From Campylobacter sp. MIT 21-1684 (GTDB lineage Bacteria > Campylobacterota > Campylobacteria > Campylobacterales > Campylobacteraceae), in the NCBI RefSeq assembly GCF_026241315.1, contig NZ_JAPHNA010000002.1, forward strand, positions 62,001 through 126,000: 64,000 bases of DNA. Reading direction: 5' to 3'. The notes beneath the pieces were generated by a model. That model saw only the letters and a list, made by a program, of their open reading frames with translations. It was not told the DNA's origin and did not search any database. The translations under genes and the position numbers were made by a program. This document shows, in pieces, positions 59,508 to 64,000 of the stretch (the first letter of the stretch is position 1; each line of letters opens with the position of its first letter).

Positions 59508-60677
59508 GCATACTGTATAGAGAAAGAATATCCATAGTGGAATGTAAAAATCTATACTCTTTAATTTTATAGAAAAAAAGTACAATAAAAAAGAATCAAA
59601 AATTCCTCCTTGTTGTATGAGATGCAAGAATAAAACAAGAGGATAGAATACAGCAAATACAAGATTGATGATAATACTAAAGAATTGTTGGTATGAAAGT
59701 AGTGGAAAGAAATGCAATACAGGGATAGTCATAGCAAAAAAAGTCCAAATATTAAGAAAGAATATATGTGCAGTTGTGTTGAAGTATTTTCTAAAATGGT
59801 GTAAATACAGAAAAATAAAAAAAACACCCATTGTTGAAAAAAGAAATCCTAAACTAAAAAGCAAACGAGGATATAAAGCGATGCAAATGCAAAGACTCAT
59901 TAACAGAGTGAGAAAGTTAAGAATTTTTATGTTTTTGCTTATAAGATAAAATACCCAAAGTGCCATTGCTAAGGAACGTACAAAAGAAGGTGTAAATCCT
60001 AAGAGTGAGGCATAGGCAAAAAGCAGACAAAAAATTATCACAGTTAAGTCAAGCTTTGCATTTCTGTAAGGAAAATAATGTTTTTGAAAGAAGCTATACA
60101 CTGGAGTAAAGAGAAAAAAGATACAAGCAAAGAGAAAACCTATGTGATAACCACTGATGGCAATTAAATGCGAAATTCCATAATGGCTTACATCATTGCG
60201 CAATTCTTTTGAAATGCCCAAGGCAAAAAATAAAGCACCATAAAATTCACGTATTTTTTCATTTTGATGTTGGTTTAAAAAGTACTCAATAAGAGCATTT
60301 TTTTGCGGGTTTTCTTGTAATGTTCGTATGTCATAAGAAGGGGTGTAAAAGCTTTTACTAAGATAGTCTTTAAAATGTATATTTGAGGTAAGAATTCGAA
60401 GTGCGACTCTTTGATTTTTGATTAATTGAGGTTCTTTATAGCTTGTGGTATAAAAATCAAAATTCTTGGTTTGAAATTTTAAAACCCAGTATGTTTTGCC
60501 TTGCTTGTTTGTTTTTGTCCAAAATCCTAACACTTTTGCATTTTCTATATGTTGATGTTTATTTTGTTTGAAAGCTAGATAGTCCTTGTATTCTAAACTC
60601 AAGTTGAAAATGAAAACAATGAGGCATAGAGCGAAAAAGAAAGAAAATTCTTTTATAAAACCAAGTCCAAGTTGCAT
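59424..60677 (-). CDS. comEC: ComEC/Rec2-family DNA uptake channel protein
   Basis: A 417-residue multi-spanning membrane protein. The competence-domain motif YGISHLIAISGYHIGFL and LGFTPSFVRSLAMALWVFY are clear. The N-terminal OB-like part (YLAFKQNKHQ...VALRIL) is present. The C-terminal metallo-beta-lactamase domain of longer ComEC proteins is absent, which is usual in Campylobacter and Helicobacter. It moves single-stranded DNA into the cytoplasm during natural transformation. Confidence 0.87.
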   Translation of the reverse strand: MQLGLGFIKEFSFFFALCLIVFIFNLSLEYKDYLAFKQNKHQHIENAKVLGFWTKTNKQGKTYWVLKFQTKNFDFYTTSYKEPQLIKNQRVALRILTSNIHFKDYLSKSFYTPSYDIRTLQENPQKNALIEYFLNQHQNEKIREFYGALFFALGISKELRNDVSHYGISHLIAISGYHIGFLFACIFFLFTPVYSFFQKHYFPYRNAKLDLTVIIFCLLFAYASLLGFTPSFVRSLAMALWVFYLISKNIKILNFLTLLMSLCICIALYPRLLFSLGFLFSTMGVFFIFLYLHHFRKYFNTTAHIFFLNIWTFFAMTIPVLHFFPLLSYQQFFSIIINLVFAVFYPLVLFLHLIQQGGIFDSFLLYFFSIKLKSIDFYIPLWIFFLYTVCSLISIRFRLLALFCVFANCISFIWLLL

Positions 60678-61234
60678 TATTTCTTGGAAAATTTATTCAA
60701 ATAAAACCAAATTCCACCTAGCAAAAAGATCAAAAATAAAGGAGCTCCATAAGAATAATCTCCCAATTTTGTAAAAAATTTTTCAATAAGAGTTCCGAAA
60801 AGAAAAGCACTATATCCTAAGAGTATAGCCCAAAGCAGGCTTGCAAGAGTATTAATGAGACAAAATTTCATAAAATTATATTTTGCAAAACCGGCTGCAA
60901 TAGGAATAAAGGTTTTTAAGCCATAAATAAATTTTTGAGTACTTAGCAAAAATATGCCATATTGTTTTATTTTCAGTATGGCAAGGGCAATTTTGCGACG
61001 ATGTTTTTTAAAATAGGGCATCAAATCTTTTTTGTAGTATTTTCCAAGTATAAAAAGTAAAGTTGAGCCAAGTGTATTTGAAATGAAAGCAAGCAATATA
61101 CATAAATGAATATCAAATTTTCCTTGCGCACTAAGCACTCCCGCAGCTAAAATTCCAACCATTCCTCCACCAAAAGAATAAATAAACAATATGACATAGC
61201 CATATTGTAGTAAAGTTTCTATCATTTCTTGCAT
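60677..61234 (-). CDS. DedA-family membrane protein
   Basis: A 185-residue membrane protein with about five helices. Motifs include GKYYKKDLMPYF and the FAKYNFMKFCLINTLASLLWA block with FIYGLKTFIPIAAG before it, typical of DedA/SNARE-associated proteins, some of which recycle undecaprenyl phosphate. Its last base overlaps the comEC start. Confidence 0.85.
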   Translation of the reverse strand: MQEMIETLLQYGYVILFIYSFGGGMVGILAAGVLSAQGKFDIHLCILLAFISNTLGSTLLFILGKYYKKDLMPYFKKHRRKIALAILKIKQYGIFLLSTQKFIYGLKTFIPIAAGFAKYNFMKFCLINTLASLLWAILLGYSAFLFGTLIEKFFTKLGDYSYGAPLFLIFLLGGIWFYLNKFSKK

Positions 61235-61243
61235 TTTTAGACC

Positions 61244-62794
61244 TCATTTTGCATATTCTATTGTACGTACTTCTCTGATGACATTAACCTTAATTTCGCC
61301 GGGATATTGCATTTTTTCTTGAATTTCTGCTGCAATTTCTTTTGCAAGAAGTACGCTCTCATCATCATTCACAAGTTTTGCGTTCGCAATAACTCTAATC
61401 TCCCGACCAGCATTAATAGCATAGGCATTTTTAATACCTTCTTTATTTTTTGCTATATTTTCAAGTTCACTTACTCTTTTTAAGAAAGATTCTAAAACCT
61501 CACGTCTTGCACCCGGTCTTGCAGCACTTAAAGTGTCAGCCGCACATACAGCTGCACATTCAATGCTTAAGGCTTCTTCGTGTCCGTGATGTGCATAAAT
61601 AGCATTGATTACCACAGGATGTTCTTTGTATCTCTTGCACAACTCTGCTCCTAAATCTACGTGTGAGCCTTGAAAATCGTGAGTTAAAGCTTTGCCTATA
61701 TCGTGTAAAAGTCCTGCGCGTCTTGCCAATGTTTCATCTCCTCCGCATTCAGCAGCTATAATTCCGGCTAAATGAGCCACTTCTAAAGAGTGTGCAAGAG
61801 CATTCTGTCCATAACTTGCTCGGTATTTTAATTTGCCTATGAGTTTGGTGATTTCAGGGTGCATTTTGTTTAAACCTAAATCCATAAGTATAGTTTGACC
61901 TTCTTCTAAAATCATATTTTCAAATTCTTGACAGACTTTTTCATATATTTCCTCTATACGCGCTGGTTGTATGCGACCATCTTCAACTAAAAGCTCAATA
62001 ACCTTTGTCGCAATTGCACGGCGGTACAGATTGAAACAACTTACTATAATTGCACCAGGAGTATCATCGATTATAATATCCACACCTAAAACCATTTCCA
62101 AAGTTTTGACATTTCTACCTTCTTTACCTATAATCCTGCCTTTAAGTTCATCATTTTTAATATTAATCACATTAATAAGTCTCTCAGCGGCAAATTCTCC
62201 TGCAAAACGTGAAGTGGCTTGAGCAAGGATATAATTTGCCTTACGTTTTGCTTCATTTTTTGCTTCTTCTTCATATTTTCGCACTATATGCACAATTTCA
62301 TTACGTGAAGTTTCTTCCACTTTTTGCAGTATGATTTTACGAGCCTCATTTTGTGTTAATCCTGAAGAACGTTCTAAAATTCTAAGAAGTTCATCAAGTT
62401 TGTTTTGATATTCTGTTTTGAGTTTTTTTCCTTCATTATAAAGCTCTTGTACAGCTTTTTTTGTTTTGTAAATTTCTTCTTTATTTTCTTTGATATTTTC
62501 TTCTTGTCGGGAGATCTTTTGTTCTTTTTTACTAAGTTCGTCAAATTTGTAATGAAATTCTTTTTGAATTCTATGAGTTTTGTCTTCGTATTTTTTCTTA
62601 GCTTCGAATTCTGCATTTAACACTGAATTTTTGGCATCTTTTAAAACAAGTTCAGCTTCGTATTCTATGGCTTTTGCTTTTGCCTTTGCTTGTTCGACAA
62701 AAATTTCATATTTTGCATTGTTAATTTTTTTTGCGACTAAATATCCTATTCCAATGCCTACTATAGCGGCGGTAACTGCGACCATTGTTAACAT
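61244..62794 (-). CDS. rny: Ribonuclease Y
   Basis: About 516 residues: an N-terminal membrane anchor (AAIVGIGIGYLVAKK), a long coiled coil (about 40-180), a KH domain (IIGKEGRNVKTLE) and an HD phosphohydrolase domain (LLHDIGKALTHD). It starts mRNA decay in organisms without RNase E. The ATG at 62794 is chosen to match the family start; the longer frame to 62851 adds residues with no family match. The start lies inside the folate gene. Confidence 0.92.
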   Translation of the reverse strand: MLTMVAVTAAIVGIGIGYLVAKKINNAKYEIFVEQAKAKAKAIEYEAELVLKDAKNSVLNAEFEAKKKYEDKTHRIQKEFHYKFDELSKKEQKISRQEENIKENKEEIYKTKKAVQELYNEGKKLKTEYQNKLDELLRILERSSGLTQNEARKIILQKVEETSRNEIVHIVRKYEEEAKNEAKRKANYILAQATSRFAGEFAAERLINVINIKNDELKGRIIGKEGRNVKTLEMVLGVDIIIDDTPGAIIVSCFNLYRRAIATKVIELLVEDGRIQPARIEEIYEKVCQEFENMILEEGQTILMDLGLNKMHPEITKLIGKLKYRASYGQNALAHSLEVAHLAGIIAAECGGDETLARRAGLLHDIGKALTHDFQGSHVDLGAELCKRYKEHPVVINAIYAHHGHEEALSIECAAVCAADTLSAARPGARREVLESFLKRVSELENIAKNKEGIKNAYAINAGREIRVIANAKLVNDDESVLLAKEIAAEIQEKMQYPGEIKVNVIREVRTIEYAK

Positions 62795-63341
62795 TTGTAT
62801 TTTCTTTCTTGTAATATTTTTTATGGGGATTGATGTAAAAATCTCCCACAATATCGTGCTGTTGCGACAGAGTTTTTTCGCTTAAGCTATCAATACTTTG
62901 GGTAAAAATTATCACAGGTTTGTATGTTAATTCAGAGAAGAATCTGTCATAAAAACCTTGTCCATGTCCTATTCTTTTAAAGTTTTTATCTATACCAATA
63001 ACAGGAACTATTGCTACATCAATAACAACTTTTAAAAATGAATTGTTAGACTCTAAAACCCCAAACCTTTTTTTTATGAAAGGCAATCTCAATTTTACAA
63101 TTTTTAAACTTTTATCTTGCATAAATGGAACAAAAAGTTTGTAATTTTGATTCAATACTTTACGAAATTTTAATAGATTAGGCTCATAAACTAAAGGAAT
63201 AAAAAGTAAAATGTTTTTTATTTTACTTTTTTTTATCAGTTTAAAACACTCTTTAAAAACCAAAAAATCTTTTTTAAAAAAATATTTTTTTTGCCGGCTT
63301 AATCGAATTCTTTGTTCTTCTCTAAAAAGACTTTTTTGCAT
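62721..63341 (-). CDS. 5-formyltetrahydrofolate cyclo-ligase family protein
   Basis: A 206-residue enzyme making 5,10-methenyltetrahydrofolate from 5-formyl-THF with ATP. The motif RIGHGQGFYDRF is the canonical site (usually GxGxGYYDR). The C-terminal 25 residues are basic, run 74 bases into rny in another frame and may be a poorly conserved tail. Corresponds to Cj1208. Confidence 0.85.
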   Translation of the reverse strand: MQKSLFREEQRIRLSRQKKYFFKKDFLVFKECFKLIKKSKIKNILLFIPLVYEPNLLKFRKVLNQNYKLFVPFMQDKSLKIVKLRLPFIKKRFGVLESNNSFLKVVIDVAIVPVIGIDKNFKRIGHGQGFYDRFFSELTYKPVIIFTQSIDSLSEKTLSQQHDIVGDFYINPHKKYYKKENTNVNNGRSYRRYSRHWNRIFSRKKN

Positions 63342-63422
63342 TTTTTCTCTTTATAATTTTTTTATTATTACATCGGTGTTATAATTGTAACCTTTTTACT
63401 GGAAGTATTTCAAGGAGTTAGA

Positions 63423-63983
63423 ATGAAAAGTATCTTTTTAGTTTTTGTTGCAATGTTGTTTTTTTCGGCGTGTGGGAATGATAAAGAAAAAGATGATGCA
63501 GCCAATGTAACAGAACAAACAAATTATAATGCAAATTCTTCTCAAAATAAAGATGTAAATTTCTCCTTATATTTCAATGACGGCGATTCATTATTTATCA
63601 AATCTAATGGTTCAAGACTTGATTTTAAAAACGATAATAAAGCCATTTTATTTTCTTTTTTTACAACTTGGTGTGTTCCTTGTATAGCTGAAATTCCACA
63701 TTTGAATAAACTTCAAGATAAATTTAAAAATGAACTTGTGATTATAGGTGTTTTATTTGAAGATAAAAGTGATGAGGAGATTGAGGATTTTATTAAAGAA
63801 AACAAAATTACCTATAAGATTGCCAAAGGTGAAAATAATTATCTTCTAGCAAAAGTTTTAGGTGGTATTAATGGAATACCGACATTATTTTTATATACAA
63901 CAAATGGCAAACTTTTTAATCAATATCTTGGTTTAATTCCTGAAGAAATGTTATATATTGATATTGTGAAGGCGAGTTCGTAA
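63423..63983 (+). CDS. TlpA-like thioredoxin-fold lipoprotein
   Basis: A 186-residue protein with a lipoprotein signal (MLFFSACGND, Cys17), a disordered Asn/Gln-rich linker, and a thioredoxin fold with active site TTWCVPCIAEIPHL and cis-Pro in GIPTLF. It probably reduces disulfides in the periplasm, for example during cytochrome c maturation. Corresponds to Cj1207. The stop overlaps the next ATG. Confidence 0.88.
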   Translation: MKSIFLVFVAMLFFSACGNDKEKDDAANVTEQTNYNANSSQNKDVNFSLYFNDGDSLFIKSNGSRLDFKNDNKAILFSFFTTWCVPCIAEIPHLNKLQDKFKNELVIIGVLFEDKSDEEIEDFIKENKITYKIAKGENNYLLAKVLGGINGIPTLFLYTTNGKLFNQYLGLIPEEMLYIDIVKASS

Positions 63984-64000
63984 TGTTTGATTTTTTTAAA
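63983..64000 (+). CDS. Start of next gene, probably ftsY
   Basis: Only six codons (MFDFFK) lie in the window. The TAATG overlap with the thioredoxin gene and the C. jejuni order (Cj1207 then ftsY, Cj1206) suggest the signal recognition particle receptor FtsY. Confidence 0.4.

Noticed and set aside
62374-62616. Lys-rich 80-codon minus-strand frame
   Set aside because: It is a +1 shadow of the RNase Y coiled coil.

Overview
The window is about 64 kb of an AT-rich chromosome that reads as a Campylobacter in the C. jejuni/C. coli/C. upsaliensis neighbourhood. The evidence is tight gene packing, A-rich Shine-Dalgarno sites, -10 boxes often lacking a -35, and gene neighbourhoods known from C. jejuni: ciaC-hemE-radical SAM, dnaJ/racR-racS-recR, ppk/nrfH-nrfA, uvrC, guaA, purD, lptD, pnp, groES-groEL, ribE, glcD, comEC and rny. 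Most of it is ordinary core genome: haem, purine, riboflavin and folate metabolism, RNA decay, chaperones, LPS export, DNA repair, nitrite respiration, polyphosphate and two two-component systems.

Layout: 1-2652 MFS fragment, ciaC, hemE, radical SAM; 2706-2780 tRNA-Asn; 2907-4776 DccRS-like two-component system; 4795-8977 dnaJ, racRS, recR, tyrosine phosphatase; 8978-9346 non-coding with a large hairpin; 9347-14608 ppk, nrfHA, a PepSY membrane protein; 14655-14744 tRNA-Ser; 14874-28284 inositol island; 28381-30747 phase-variable methyltransferase plus DUF262-HNH protein; 30793-43258 core block with a probable 6S RNA; 43259-49299 sulfur-type island with a cysteine-containing leader peptide; 49429-64000 core block from groEL to the start of a probable ftsY.

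The accessory content is the main interest. (1) The inositol island has IolG, IolE, IolD and IolA but lacks IolB, IolC and IolJ. In their place are a semialdehyde-type aldehyde dehydrogenase, an IlvD/Edd sugar-acid dehydratase and an HpcH/HpaI pyruvate aldolase. Chained together they give a kinase-free route: inositol to 5-deoxyglucuronate to 5-deoxyglucarate to 4-hydroxy-2-oxoadipate to pyruvate plus malonate semialdehyde, then acetyl-CoA plus CO2. Carbon and electrons balance with three NAD(P)H. (2) An EcoRI-family adenine methyltransferase carries an in-frame G11 tract and is followed 9 bp later by a DUF262-HNH protein. (3) Two FMN-dependent monooxygenases flank an ATP-grasp ligase and are followed by a cystine-type ABC transporter. 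A 26-codon leader peptide ending in Cys-Leu-Cys precedes them, and its Cys codons sit in a small hairpin, which suggests cysteine-responsive attenuation.

Methyltransferase, DUF262-HNH protein and first monooxygenase are visibly richer in G+C than their neighbours, which suggests acquisition by transfer. No IS element, integrase, CRISPR array or rRNA gene was seen.
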